Shown here: positions 31,436 through 43,936 of the stretch, piece by piece
Layout: every line of letters begins with the position of its first letter
Numbering within the stretch: position 1 is the stretch's first letter
Assembly: GCA_037157565.1 (NCBI GenBank)
Contig: JAZHRO010000003.1
Span: 72,666,501-72,730,500, forward strand
DNA from: Thalassia testudinum
Taxonomy: Eukaryota; Streptophyta; Magnoliopsida; Alismatales; Hydrocharitaceae
Direction: 5' to 3'
DNA: 64,000 bases
Position numbers and translations under genes: made by a program
The notes under the pieces: generated by a model
Told to the model about the DNA's origin: nothing
The model's database searches: none
What the model saw: only the letters and a program-made list of their open reading frames with translations

Positions 31436-33073
31436 TGATAAATGTTAATTTATCATCATTCTTATGCCATAAAATAGATCTAGCTCTTAGGATTTTTGCT
31501 TCATAAATAGATTTCTAGGCAGCATTTAGGCATCAATTAGGTTAGGCATGCATTACTTGAGTTTTTATTTTTGACACGTTTATGTAAGTGTTAGGTATGA
31601 ATAGATAACCAAATCACTGAAACCCTAACATTCAGGAAGGCAACATGTGAAGAGGAAGCTTAATTTAGCTGGACCCCAGCTAAATCCAGCTTATCATAGC
31701 TGGATACTAACTCACCTGGGTTAGGATTGGCTCTCTCAAGCTCCATTCAGCTCATCTTAGCTGGATGGTAACTCAGGGTAGGTCAACTTAGCTCAAGTCA
31801 GCTCAAATCCAGTTCAACATTGTTGAGTCTAGCTTATCTTAGCTCCAATCAATTCACTGGGAGCTTAAGATAGCAGGACTTAATTGACTAGAGTTCACCT
31901 TAGCTCAGGTCCAGCTTTTTCCAACTCCACTCAGCTATAGTCTGCTAAAAATGACCTCAACTAGCATAGGCCATCTCGAGGTCAGCTTCCGGAGATTCAA
32001 CTCAATTCAACTCAATTGACCTGAGCTACTTAACCTAAGCTAGCTACTCCAACTTGCTAGGTAGTCTCCGGTAAGACCAGACCCAGATTACCTCAGCTTA
32101 ATCTAGCAGAAGCCAGCTCCCTTTAGCTTGGCTTCACAACTAGCAAAGAACTAGCAAGCTAAGCTAGCTAAGGTAACTCCTTGCTGTTCTCTTCAGTACT
32201 CCCAGCTCTAGTGTAGCTCCAGACAATTGATTTCTGCTCCACTTCTCAAAACCTTAGGTCCCTCAACTACTACCCTACTAGCTAAGCTAGCTTATCTAGC
32301 TTAACTAAGCTCAACACCTCCTCCACTCTGTGGCCGTCCACCATTCTCCTTAACCTCACCTTGACCATAACTAGACTTAACCATAAACCACCATGGTTGG
32401 TACCAAAAACACACCACAAGCACCTCTTCAAAGTAGTGCCAACCATGCACCCTTTCCCCCCCATAACCACCAAGCTAACCACCTATAATCACCACCCTTA
32501 ACCCCCCTTAAGTTGGTGCGAAAACCCCCCTACATTTTGCCAAAAGTGGCACCAACTTGGATGCTTATCACTATCCTACACTTATCCCCATAAAGCCATC
32601 TACACCCTACACCTAACCCCTTTCTAGACGACCCTCTTGGTGCTAAGATTAAACAGCCCTCCACCACCATAACTACCTATTAACCTACCCTATGTTGGCA
32701 CCAACATGCTCTACCAGCAACACCCAAATTTGTCTTCAACTCTACCTTATACATCCACCTTCCATCTACCTACTTGACCCATCCTAATTGTCCATCATAG
32801 GCGAAAAAATAACCCCCTTCTAGAACCTAGAGTTGGTGCCATCCACATCCGTAACTCCACCTCCATGCACCCCTTAAGATGGCACCAACCCACCATAGCC
32901 TTTGATCTCCTAACCACTGCCACATGACTCCATCATAACCATACAACACACCACACAACCCCTTAACTTATCTAGGTTGGTGCCAACCCTTAGGATCCTC
33001 TTCACTTTAGTGCCACCAACCCTTAAGAGCCTCTTCCGTCAACCACCCTCCATGAGCCATCCTAGTCGTTCCC
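31436..33073 (+). mobile_element. H1: partial AGCT-rich LTR, cut by element B
   Basis: It starts TGATAAATGTTAATTTATCATC and is homologous along its first 1.5 kb to the reverse complement of H2 (38138-40428). Middle part 31660-32330: dense AGCT motifs; later part: ACC-rich with repeated TTGGTGCCAACC words. It ends abruptly where B starts at 33074. The remainder should lie beyond B, outside the window. Confidence 0.75.
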
Positions 33074-34004
33074 TGATGATAACGTCGTCATCAGCCATAT
33101 GTAGCTTTAATTAGTCATATTCCATCAATAAATGTTTCTATATAACCGCCAAAGGACCATAATTCACTATACATCGTTTCTGAGTCATTAACATGAAACT
33201 GGGGTTAAAACTGTAATTTGACCATCATATCATGAATACAGAACAACCGTGGGATTTTCTCAGGGTTTTATTAAAGGTCAAATATGTATTAAAGTCTAAC
33301 AAGAGGGTCTGTGCAGATAGAAATGGGTTTTCATGCTTTTTTAGAATTAAATAACATTTGAAACCCCTAAAAATAGACCAGCTTAGTTAACTGAGGTCTG
33401 ATCAGGACTAAATTCACCTAAACCCTCTAAAAATCATAGAAAAATATCCGTTAGGGTTTGGTAACTTTTATTTGACCATTGGAACCTTTTTTGACCTAAA
33501 ATAGAGTCTCAGATAGATAGTTGCCGTAATTTGGGTTTCTATACAATTTACCTAGTCAAACTTTGTCAAAACCATCAGATTCCTTGGGTCCAATAGGTTT
33601 GTACCAAAATTTGGCCCCAATCAGAGATCATCTTGACCTTGCTTACATTTCAGTCCGATTTAACTCTTTTCTCTTACACATATGCCCCTAACTTTCAAAT
33701 TAATTATAATCTGGTCCGTAAATTTATCATCTTTCTTTGCAAAGAGGTCCTCACACCTTTTTTGGAAGGTCAAACCTTCACTGTCGAGTTTCCAGTGACG
33801 ATTTCTCGCTTGATTCTCAATCAAACGCTCTCAAAATTGAAAGGGAGATTCCATGAGGAATTCCCTTCCAAATGAGACCTTTCGTGAATCCTAAATCGCT
33901 CCCAAATCCTCATGCGAACCTTTTGAAGGTTCACATGTCCTACTTGCATGAAAAATGTGGAGTTACAAGCTTCATTTCCAAGCTTGATGGCCATCCCCAT
34001 GGCT

Positions 34005-34011
34005 TATAAAT
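34005..34011 (+). promoter_or_regulatory. TATA box in the 5' LTR of B
   Basis: TATAAAT in GGCTTATAAATGGAC; the other LTR has it at 55326-55332. It follows a run of upstream sequence conserved in both LTRs. Confidence 0.5.
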
Positions 34012-34907
34012 GGACCTACAATACAAACCTCACCTCCTTAGCAAAACTTGGCCCCAAAAATCCCCTCTTCCTCTTTCTCTAGCTGCCTTCAAAGTTTGCT
34101 CTGGCGACCTCCTCCATTCACCCTCGTCTAGCAGTCCAACAATCAAATTGGATGGCCCATATCCTTCCTCTGATCCTCATGCTCCTCTCCAGCCAAAGAA
34201 ACGATGCCTCCTTTCCTCATTTGTTGTCACCGTCCTTCCACCTTCATCTCCTTCTCCAGCTCTGGTCAGCCACAACTAGAGCATCCTCGCTTCAATTCTA
34301 TCCTCTGAGCTCCTCTTTCTCTTCCTTTGTCCCTCTACTACACTTCCCTATCACCTACACTTCCAAACAATCACACTACTGCCCCTGATGCCCTCACCTT
34401 CATCTACTCTAGCTAAGCTCTGGTGAAGCCGAGAGCTCACTACACCCACCAAACACACCCTCTCCACCTTCAAAAGCTCCATCGTACTCCCTCCATCAAA
34501 AGCCCTCTCCTATTTCGCTCCATAGCTCGCCTTAGCTCCCAACCGAACAAACCCATTACCGTTCACCTTTACCAACTCTAACACATCACCATATGCACCT
34601 TCACACTATAAAACTGCCACTACCATCTTCATAATGCTTGGGCGAAGCCTCTGAGCCATCTAACCGGGGCTTTCAAGCCCATATTTGTGATCGCAAGTTA
34701 TCGCCGGAGCTCCACCACCGTTGAAATTGTCACTGTCATTCTTCATGCTCCAGTTAACGAACGTCCTAGGCGATACCTCCAGCCTATGCGAACTCACTCT
34801 AGGGTCACTCCCTACTGGTCAATTGGGCGCCACACCAACCACTGCTACTCCAATCAAAGGCAACTTCACCTATAGGCACACAAGAGAAGGAAGGGACTTT
34901 TAGTCCC

Positions 34908-36334
34908 TAGTCATATAGGTTTTGTGAGTTAGAAATCGGTGTTATAAGTAACCAGTCGCCGTAATTGCAAAACACGTTGATCATATAAAATTTATACCAA
35001 AACTCCAAAGAAGTTTCGGGTCGAACACAAGGAGGTGACGTTTACTTTAATTGAAAGCCACGCTTCATTTTGTTTCTTTTTGGTATTTTATGGATTTGTT
35101 ATTTTTTTGTGTTTTTGTAAGAAGAAAACAAGCAGAATAAATCACAAGAGATATGGAACAAATATTTTTTATATCATTAATGTCTATTACAATATTCTAC
35201 GAAAGCATAAAAAGAGAGGGAGGTAAGAGGAAATATCCTGAATTGGTTGTTCGACGAGACGATGGCGCCTGGCATAAGCTTGGATGAAGGAGGTGAGGAG
35301 TAGGACAACAGAGGTGAGATGCAGGACGTTAGGTAGAGGAAAGCTTCAACATGGCTCCAGAATGGAGGTGAGAAGGCAGAGATGATATGCTATTGGAATG
35401 GAGGTGGGAAGACGGCTCCAAGGCATTGAATATTTGGTGAGGTAGAGGTTTGCTACACTAATAGGAGCTTCGGGAGCTTGAGAGCAAGCTCTAACAGAGC
35501 GTTGGTAGGCTAACTAGAGCTTGGGAGTAGGAGGGAGTAGAGTAGGTAGAGATGGCTTAGAAGGGAGGGGGTGTTGGTCCTTTTATAGTGGAGGAGAGGA
35601 GGCAAAAATAGGTATGGGACCACTAGTGACATCGAGGCTGTCGTTGGAAGCATCACTGTAGGCAGCTCATGCCTGCTCATGCTTGCTCATGCCCACAGCT
35701 GGCATTGCTGGCGAGCGAAGAATTAGCTATGGTTGTAAGCATCGTTGTAGGCCAGCTCATGCATCATTGGCGCTGCACTGTGAGCATGCACGCATCTGCA
35801 CGTGCACACACACCCCCACTACTGCATGCGTGCAGTGGCACATGTGCGCATTGGGTAGCTTGGGCTGCACCATGTGGTGCAATCTGGGCTGCCCATCTTC
35901 TTTTTGTTGTAGGCGCTGCTACAGAGGTCAGATTGAGTCGATTTTCACACTATTAGGCTGTGATCGTCGACCTGAATCCATCCGCATGGTCGGATTTATC
36001 ATTTGAAGCTCCAAATTATCTCCTATTCCCTTGGCCATTGATCTTTCTCGGACTACATATGGTGCTATGGGACTTCGATCGAGGCGATTTCAGAGGCATT
36101 GGACTTCGATCGTTGTCTTAATCAGATCTATATAGTCGGATCATCAATCCGAGGCTCCAAAATAAATATCCTTTTCTCCTAACCACAAAAAGGATGCAAT
36201 TAACCTAAATTATATACAACTACTCTCAATGCAAAATGATGCATGTTACGGAAGATTAATAACATAAAATGCAAATCTAAGCCAAGGAACATGCATGAAT
36301 AGGCACTTTACCCTCAAAAAGTATGTTTACATCA
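34908..36334 (-). mobile_element. J: solo LTR of the C/D/I family
   Basis: On the minus strand it starts TGATGTAAACAT and matches the LTRs of C, D and I. It is flanked by GTCCC at 34903-34907 and 36335-36339, and the uninterrupted site is visible at 56198-56215 in the other B LTR. The left end reads TA rather than TG, so the last base of the LTR has changed. A minus-strand TATAAAA box lies at 35587-35581. No internal sequence remains, as after recombination between two LTRs. Confidence 0.85.
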
Positions 36335-36394
36335 GTCCCACATTGGCGTGGAGAGACACGCATCAACACTTAAATTATTTTCGTGATTACGGCT

Positions 36395-36780
36395 GGTGTC
36401 GTCGAGACGACGGAGGTGAGGTCCTCGATCACTCCACCTGACCCAACCTAACCTATACACTCCTCGCTCATCACCACTACCATTGAGCTTGGACCCAGGT
36501 GCACGCGATCAAATTACCTAGTGATCTGAGAGGGAAAGAGAAGAAAGAAAGAGAGAGAGTGCAGGGGAGGGGGGTTTTTGTTCTCTGAAGAAGTTTCCCT
36601 ATGACACTTATCCAAATTTGAAGGGTGTGTAGCCCTTGTGTGTGAAGAGAGAAGGCTTAAAAAAAAAAAAGCAAAGGGCCTATGCAAGCTGAGGAAGAAA
36701 GAAGAAGAAAAGAAGAGCTTGAGAAGAAGGATGGAAGAGAATAGTTGAAGAAGAGGAACAATGCCTTTACATTGTAGCAT
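36395..36780 (+). repeat. GA-rich part of the B 5' LTR
   Basis: Purine-rich tract matching 56290-56660 of the 3' LTR and, more loosely, 12400-13075 of A. The minus ORFs here are low-complexity artefacts. Confidence 0.7.
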
Positions 36781-37963
36781 CTAAGTACCTCTTCTCTGAT
36801 TGAGTATTATCTTGGTTACTATTGAATAATTTAAGTACTATGGTTAAGATACATGATTAAATAAGGATCTAAAAGGTGATTTAAATCACCACTTATTGGA
36901 TAATTTCCATTCTTTTTGCTATGTCAAAACTCTTCATATACTCATATTATATACTAATGATAAAATTTTGAGTAATTATTATTTATTACAAATCATGTTT
37001 GGTTTATTTTCTCGTGCTCATATATATATTCATTGAGATTAGCGCTTGAATTCCTACTTGCTCCCTGTGTTCGACCTAAGACTTCTATTCGAGTTATAAA
37101 TTGTATTTCTTATTCGATCGATTTAGGATTTGAACTACAACGTTCATAATATAAACCTGTTATGACCCAATTCTCGAATCCCTACGAGACACGAGAATCG
37201 GACCAACTCGACTAATCCCAAGACCCAGTCGTCCAACGAGAAAGTAACCAAAAGAGCAGTAAAATAAACCACATTCACCATGAATATAGCTAGCAGTAAC
37301 AAAAAGCAGCAGTAAAGAAAAGAACTACTACATTATACACCACCACAACAGTAAAGACATAAACATGTACATAAACATGATGCTTGCAATAAAAGTGTAC
37401 AGTAGTAACAGAAACTACTCACTACAACAGAAGGAAAAGTACAGTGGGCACTACACAAGTAACACTACTGGGCTCTACTATGCCCAGCACCCTCTGCTGC
37501 CGTCGACTCTGGCTACTGAGCACCTGATCCTTAAAAGGTAACAAAGGTGACACGTCAGCGAAATGCTGATTAGAGTGGCAACCAAAAGCCATGAAAATAG
37601 TAAGGTGGGCAGTAGCTGTTATATTTTTGATCTCTTTCTTTAATTTTCCACTTATTCATTATTAAATTGTTTCTCAGATCTTTCTCTTGATCTTGACTGT
37701 TCCTCGTGGGAACAATCTTGATTGCAGTCTTTTCCGAAAAGTAGAAGTAAAACGTGGTGCTCTCCTGGTCGGGAGAGTCCCCTGTGGTGGTCCTACCCTC
37801 AGTCAACCACCCCAAGGTCACTGACAGACGTAACGGTGACTACGACCCTCGTGATAAATGCACGGGTAGTTACCCCGCACTGGCATGCGGTCAGTTGTTT
37901 CCATTAATGGGTGCACCCAAAGCGCAACACGGAACCAGTATAGGGCAGAGCCCTCTCAGAAAC

Positions 37964-38038
37964 AGGGGTCCAACCCCTCCACAGTAGCCAAACAGGGGCC
38001 TTGCCCCTCCACAGTAACCAAACAGGGGTCTTGCCCCT
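37964..38038 (+). repeat. Three GGGG/CCCC hairpins, 30-bp period
   Basis: AGGGGTCCAACCCCT (37964-37978), AGGGGCCTTGCCCCT (37994-38008) and AGGGGTCTTGCCCCT (38024-38038). The other LTR has the same array at about 47405-47480. Arms are constant and loops vary, the reverse of the A/B/E array. Confidence 0.85.
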
Positions 38039-38745
38039 CCACAATCAGCGCACCCTCGTTTGACTACCCTAGTTTGCCCAACGACCCTAACAAGTCGGTG
38101 TAGGAGGGCTAGCAGAACCCCGGGGCCCGTGCGGTGGTGATAGTGAAATACACGTGATTTATAAAAGCGGGTTTTTAATGTCATTGTAACACGCGAATCC
38201 GCTTTCGCTTTTAAATTTATATCCTAGATAGGGGAGTATCTAGGGTCGTCGAAGGAGGCAAAAATTGCAAAATTAATCCTCTTGCTTACAGATAGATCTC
38301 AACTTTCTTTTCGATATTTTTCAATATGTAATTTTTTTTTGTATTTTGAAAAGACGAGGGCAAACTGCGGATTGCAGCTAAAAGAACTAACACCTACAAA
38401 TGATTAACTAAAATCTAAAAGATAGAAATATCTTCTTCCTAAGCTCACTCTAGGCAAGTGGAGGCCTAGGGTAATTAGGAAGAAGAGGTGAAACAAGTGC
38501 TAGAACCAAAACAAACAACTGCAACAAAAAGCTAAAAGAAGGCAATTTTGATTGAGTAGAATGAGTGTTCTTTTGAAGGACAAGTAGAGGAATGCTTCTA
38601 CTAGAATTAAACAATCTAAAAGCAAGAAAAGAAACACAAATCCTCTTGTAACAATGGTGAAGAAGCTTGTCTTCTTGATCCAAGCCTAGCTACTCCTTGG
38701 CTTGAAAAGAGGGCTTCCTTCTCCTCCTTCCTTGAGAGCTCCTCC

Positions 38746-38834
38746 AAGGTGGAAGCTACCACCTTTAATGCTCTCTCCAAAGGGGTGGGCGTGCACCACC
38801 CTCAAAAAATCCTCCAAGGTGGCGTGACCACCTT
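38746..38834 (-). repeat. Three GGTGG/CCACC hairpins in H2
   Basis: AAGGTGG/CCACCTT at 38746-38765 and again at 38816-38834, with GGGTGG/CCACCC at 38783-38801 between them. They lie downstream of the minus-strand TATA box, so they would be in the transcript. Confidence 0.7.
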
Positions 38835-39479
38835 CAAGATCTCCTCCAAGATCTTCCTTGCCTGGCTTCTCCTTTGGCTGGCGTGACCCAAGAGAGAAGG
38901 GAAGAGGGGAAGGCACCAAGGGGACAGAATATCCCCTTAATCTTCTTCTTCTTCTTCTCTCTTGGACATGGGCTTCTTGGTGGAATATGAGAGTGAAATT
39001 GCTAGCCAAGGATGGCTTGAATGGTGGTGGGTAGTGGTCTTTTTATACGGTAGGATGGGCGGTTAAGGTGCCCCTTGAAATGGAGGGCTAGGATGGAAGA
39101 ATGGAGGTGGTTGGTGATCCTACGGCTGAGGAGAGTTGGCGCCAACCCAAGGGGTGTTAAAGGGGGTAGTTATGGTGGTGTTGGTGTCTTTTGGTGGTGG
39201 AGAGACACCACCATGTTGGTGCCAACATGGGGTCTTCTAGAAGGGGGGTTAGGTGGATGGTGGAGATGAATTCAAGGGCAATTTTGTGGTGGAGATGAGG
39301 GGGGATTTTGGAGGGAAAAGTGGCACCATTAAGGGGGTGGTTAGGGTAGTTTTTGGCACCACTTTTAGGTGTATTTTGGAGGTGGTGGGTAGGTTAGGTT
39401 GGTGCCAAGTAGGTTAGCCTATGTGGAGCTTAGGTGGAGCTAGTTGGGTGGAGTTGTTAGGTGGGTTTTTGGGGTGGTA

Positions 39480-40200
39480 CAAGCCAAGGAAGTTGGAGCA
39501 TAGCTAAGCTAAGATAAGCTAAGCTAGCTTAGCTAATGGAGGAGTAGAGGAGAAGGTGTTGGAGCTAGAGTTTGGAGGGAGGAGCTGAGGAGGAGAAGTC
39601 TGGTGCTGAAATTGGAGCTGGCTGCTGCTGAAGAGGCTGGCATGGAGCTATTCTAGCTGGCTTAGCTTGCTAGTTTTTTGCTAGCTACTAAGCCGAGCTA
39701 AGGTAAGCTAGCTTCTACCATAATGAGCTAAGGTGAGCTAGGTCTGGTGCTCCCGGGGAGAATCAAGTTGGTTGAGGCAGCTAAGGTAGCTTAGCTCAAC
39801 TGAGTTGAGCTAAGCTGAGTCCCCGGGAGCTGGACTTGAGCTTCCTGAGCAGGGATGAGTTCTTCTTCAGCTGGCTGGAGCTGAGTGGAGCTGGATGTAG
39901 CTGGATCTCAGCTGGGGTGAACTCTTGTCAACTTAGCTGAGCTAGCTAGAGCTCCCTGTGGACTAGTGGGAGCTGAGATGAGCTAGACTCAGCTATGTTG
40001 AGCTGGATCTGAGCTGACTTGAGCTAGGGTAAGCTAAGGTGAACTCTCTTGAGCTGCCATCCAGCTGAGATTAGCTGAATGGAGCTGGGATGAGCTAACC
40101 CTAGTTCAATTAAGCTAGGTTCCAACTGTAGTGAGCTGGATCAAGTTGAGATGAGCTGGATCAAGCTGAGGTGAGCTGGATTAGGTGGAGTTCCAGCTAG
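39480..40200. repeat. AGCT-dense low-complexity array in H2
   Basis: About 700 bases with AGCT every 6-15 bases, made of imperfect words such as GAGCTGGA, TAAGCTAG and TGAGCTGAG. There is no fixed period. H1 has the same kind of array at 31660-32330 on the other strand. Confidence 0.8.
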
Positions 40201-40956
40201 TCTGGGCTTCTCCTTCACCATTTGCCTTCTTGAGTGCTAGGGTTTTAGGGATCTATATATCTGTACATCCCTAACACACAAAAACATATTAAAAAGACAA
40301 TAAAAAATGTAATGCATGCCTAACCCATTTTATGCCTAAATGCAGCCCAAAAACCCATTTGCGGAGTAAAATCCTAAGAGCTAGGTTTGTTTTAATGCAT
40401 AAGAATGATGATAAACTGGTGTTTATCAGGTGGCTAGCTCCCTCCCTACACTAGTATCTCTCCCTAGTACGGTGTATGCGAGGGCCAAGAGTCGATACAA
40501 AGTGGCCTGACCTAACCATGGGTCCCTAGGGCGGCTGGCTCTCCTCTGCACTAAGGGGTAACAGGTGCTTTCCCAGGTACTATGTATGCAAGAGACAACA
40601 AACTTCCCCATTCACTCTTCCAGTTCCATCCCCTTTATTTCTAGGAGTTCTACTCCTAATTCACCGTACGGTTCATGCTCATGTTGCTCAGGCCAAGCCA
40701 TACTAGGTTTCATTGTTTTAGGTTTATTCGCATATAGGATGTGTTCCGACATTCAACCTCTTTTTCTTTCCAATTTGTATACAAGCGGCTCGTATTTAAT
40801 TCCAACCAACAGAAATTACATGCAACAGTTACTAGTAACAGTACTCTACATTTCATAAGCAGCTGCTATCCAATTACAGGCAATTATCATTATTTTATCA
40901 ACTCATCCGAGACTACAATTTAGGTATTCAAGACATTTGTTTCCATGTTTTATGTT

Positions 40957-41112
40957 CCTAGGATTCATGCCACACTCTAGGGTCTATCATTGAATCTAGT
41001 TTTCAGGTCCTAGGATTCATGCCATACCCTAGGATCTATCATTCAGTCTAGTTCTCAGGTCCTAGGATTCATGCCATACCGTAGGATCTATCATTTAATT
41101 CAGATATGCATT
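40957..41112. repeat. 52-bp tandem repeat, three units
   Basis: Units start at 40957, 41009 and 41061 with CCTAGGATTCATGCCA. The 5' LTR of G has four units (48106, 48158, 48210, 48262). Confidence 0.9.
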
Positions 41113-41775
41113 AATGTTTGTAATTAACTAAGGGAAGCCACTCTACCGCAAAATCAGGAGTAATGGGGGTGTGATCGGCAAGCCTACACGCCTTCGCAAC
41201 CACCAGAGCTGCAACTGAATGGGGTCCTAACACAAGGATCAAATACAAGGAGCTACTCAGAATAGTATACAATTACTGTAAACAGGTAGAGAAACTATAT
41301 CTGAGAAGAACAAGACTTGAAACGCAGAAAACGGACTCTGAACGGACCCTAAATGGGTCGAGAACGAAATGTCTGCCCAAAATCAGACGTCTGGAAATCT
41401 TCCAAATGTCTTAAATGATAGCTCAGGTCATACCTTGATCTGCGTGGTCCTTTAGATGTCCAAAAGGCCACTGAACCGTCTGGACTTAGTTTCTAGATGT
41501 TCGACTGTCACCCCGGACATTTGGTGACCCTCTCCATCATCTGGTACAGTGCCTAGATGTCCGATCTGTGTGGGATGGCGTGCCCTTGCTCCTTCCCGAA
41601 TGGGTCCTGCACACACACACGATCATTCTCAACACGAAAGAGTGCAGAAGACTTCAACGGAACAGTTGCATGGCCGTACACGCGGAAGAGGAAGAAGGTA
41701 AAAATAACATACCTTTCAGACGTCTGGACCTTCCTCCAGACATCTCGTTCGTCGTCTGGACGTAAGTCCAGACGT

Positions 41776-41804
41776 CTGATTCTGGGAAATTTTCCCAGAA
41801 TCAG
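41776..41804. repeat. 29-bp palindrome in the G LTR
   Basis: Arms CTGATTCTGGGAAA and its exact reverse complement around one T. The other LTR copy is at 48978-49006. It follows an AGACGTCTG palindrome, and the TGGGAAA/TTTCCCA core is shared with the palindrome in E. Confidence 0.88.
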
Positions 41805-42439
41805 GACCTCCTCGCCCTCCGCCCGCAGTGCACGGCCGTGCCACGCCGCGCCTGCCTGCTGCCTGTGCTGCAGTAGCTCCTCCTCATCACCATGCGCCTA
41901 CTGTGCAACCGCCAGCTGGCCCTGGTTTATCTGGCGAGTTCGCAACCTCACGATCGAGCTCTCTTTCCCTCTCGCAGTAGCCCCTCCTCCCTTGCACTCA
42001 CAGCAGCCGCTGCGGCTGCCCTCGCCCGCTCACGCTCTCGTGGACAAGAAGAAGAAGAAGAAGGCGGTGGAGTGAGGGTGAGGGAGAGGAGAGGGGTATT
42101 TGGAGGTTGTCGAGGGTGAGAGAGAGAGAGAAAAAGCTATCTATAGGGAGGGAGGAAAGGGAAGAAGGAGGGTGGCGGGTTCAGTTTGCGTGCGCATGCA
42201 CGCAGACGTGAACCCGTATGCCGAAAAAATTTAATTCCAGATGTCTGGGAAGGCTTCCAGACATCTGACCAAATGTCTAGACCACTTCCCAGATGTCTTA
42301 AACGATGCTTGATGCCCTGGGTTATAACAATTTAACAAACTCAAAAGAAGTTTCATCCGCAAAACTTGCGCTAACTAGGGTGCGGGAAAGAACGATATAT
42401 CCATAACAAACTCAAAGAGGACCGAAGCCGATCCGAAAA

Positions 42440-43810
42440 GACGTACTTGTGAAAAGCTCCAGGTACCGCTCCCGCATCGCTGCCTCAAGCTCCCAGGTAG
42501 CCTCCTCATACCGCTGGCTCCTTCACAAAACCTTCACCAGGGGTACTTGCTTTCGTCTCAGACTGCGGATGGCTCTGTCGAGAATCTGCACTGGCCACTG
42601 GGGGTAGGTCAGGTCGTCACCCACCTCTATGCTCTCGTGAATCAGGACATGACTGGGATCGGCGATGTATTTCCTGAGGTTGGACACGTGGAACACGTCG
42701 TGCACACCAGAAAGCTGGGGAGGCGGGTCCAACCCACTCCAGGACCTCAAAGGGCCCCATGAACCTCGACGGGAGCTTCCCTCTCACCCCAAACTGCTGC
42801 AGGCCCTTCATGGGCGAAATGCGAAGGAAGACATGGTCCCCAACCTCAAACTGCACCTCTCTGCGTTTCCGATCTGCATAGCTCTTCTGTCTACTCTTGA
42901 CAGTGCGGAGTCACCTGTGAATCTACTCGACTACCTCCTGACTCTACCGGATCAGCCTAGGGCCAACCTCCCACTTGGTCCCCACCTCAACCAACTCAAG
43001 GGTGCCGTACAGAGCCTCATAGGGTACCTTGCCGATGCTCGAGTGATAACTACTATTATATGCAAACTCAACCAGGGGCAAGTGCTCCTCCCAAGAGCCC
43101 CTCCAGTCCAGCACACAAGCATGCAAAAGGTCCTCAAGTTTCTGTATCGTGCACTCAGTCTGACCTTCTATCTGGGGGTTGTACGCTATACTAAACCTCA
43201 ACTGTGCTCCCAGGGCCTACTGAAACTCAGCCCAAAATTGGGAAGTAAAGCAGGTATCCCAGTCGGATACGATCTCCCACGGAACTCCGTGTAGACGTAC
43301 CACGTCGCGGATATACCTCTCTGCCAACTGTGTTGGTCCCAAGGTGACTCGGATCGGCAAGAAACACGCCGTCTCCATCAATCTGTCAACGATTACCCAG
43401 ACTGCGTCATGTCCTTGCTGGGTAATAGGTAAGCCCACCATCAAGTCCATGGTGATGCTCTCCCACTTCCACTCTGGCACTGGAAGTGGCTGTAGCGGCC
43501 CTGCAGGCCTCTGATGGTTGGCTTTCACCTGCTGGCACACTAAACACTACTGCATGAATTCACCCACATCCCACTTCATCCCCGTCCACCAAAAATCATG
43601 TCTCAAGTCATGGTACATCTTCATTTTTCCAGGATGTATGGTAAATCTGGAACCGTGTGCCTCAGTCAGGAGCTCTCTCAACAGCTCCTCGTCTCTGGGA
43701 ACGCACAACTGTCCCCTCATGCACAGCACCTGGTCTGTAAAAGAGAAGTCCCCCAGGTCTCCTGACAGTACTCTATCACGCAAGGACTGCAAGTATGGGT
43801 CGGCCAACTG
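42440..43810 (-). pseudogene. int: Element G integrase and chromodomain-like tail
   Basis: Minus strand. The zinc-binding part reads HPGKMKMYHDLRHDFWW, then a stop, then CLVCQQVKA. Core: TMDLMVGLP (first Asp), VSDWDTCFTS (second Asp; the usual Arg between the aspartates is Trp) and GQTECTIQKLEDLL (Glu), so all three catalytic residues remain. A stop follows SQFWAEFQ at about 43217. After the core come VGDHVFLRISPMKG and GVHDVFHVSNLRKYI, the usual Ty3/Gypsy C-terminal module, and a tail EEATWELEAAMRERY typical of the chromodomain-like end of chromoviruses. Stops near 42940, 42925 and 42522 break it. The chromodomain would direct insertion to heterochromatin. Confidence 0.9.
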
Positions 43811-43936
43811 TTCTGTGATGATGCGATCTATCAGCTCTGGCCTCGTCTATTGTGTCACAGTCACTGCCCCGCAGTGCCCCCGTAACTCTAGAGTTCGCCA
43901 ACTACTCATCTCCTCCAAGAGGCTCCAACTCTGCAC

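Larger units (their letters stand above)
38138..40428 (-). mobile_element. H2: solo-LTR-like insertion in G, AGCT-rich
   Basis: 2291 bp with ends TGATAG and TATCA and target duplication GGTGG (38133-38137 and 40429-40433). The empty site is in the other G LTR near 47574-47585. Minus strand is homologous to H1. It has a minus-strand TATAAAA at 39047-39041 and no primer site or coding domain. The 107-codon minus ORF at 39009-38686 just after the TATA is Gly/Arg-rich and probably untranslated LTR sequence. Confidence 0.88.
37158..42329 (-). mobile_element. 3' LTR of element G, with H2 inside
   Basis: Colinear with 46603-49544 apart from H2 and small indels; about 2876 bp without H2. It contains a triple hairpin array, a 52-bp tandem repeat with three units, and AGACGTCT-type palindromes near 41390, 41719 and 42240. 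Confidence 0.92.

Noticed and set aside
37964..38038. CRISPR-like array (30-bp period)
   Set aside because: Three units only, spacers are also repeated, and the sequence is in a plant LTR; it is a hairpin repeat.
38686..39009. 107-codon minus ORF after the TATA box of H2
   Set aside because: Low complexity, overlaps the hairpin array, and there is no matching frame in H1, which is truncated there.
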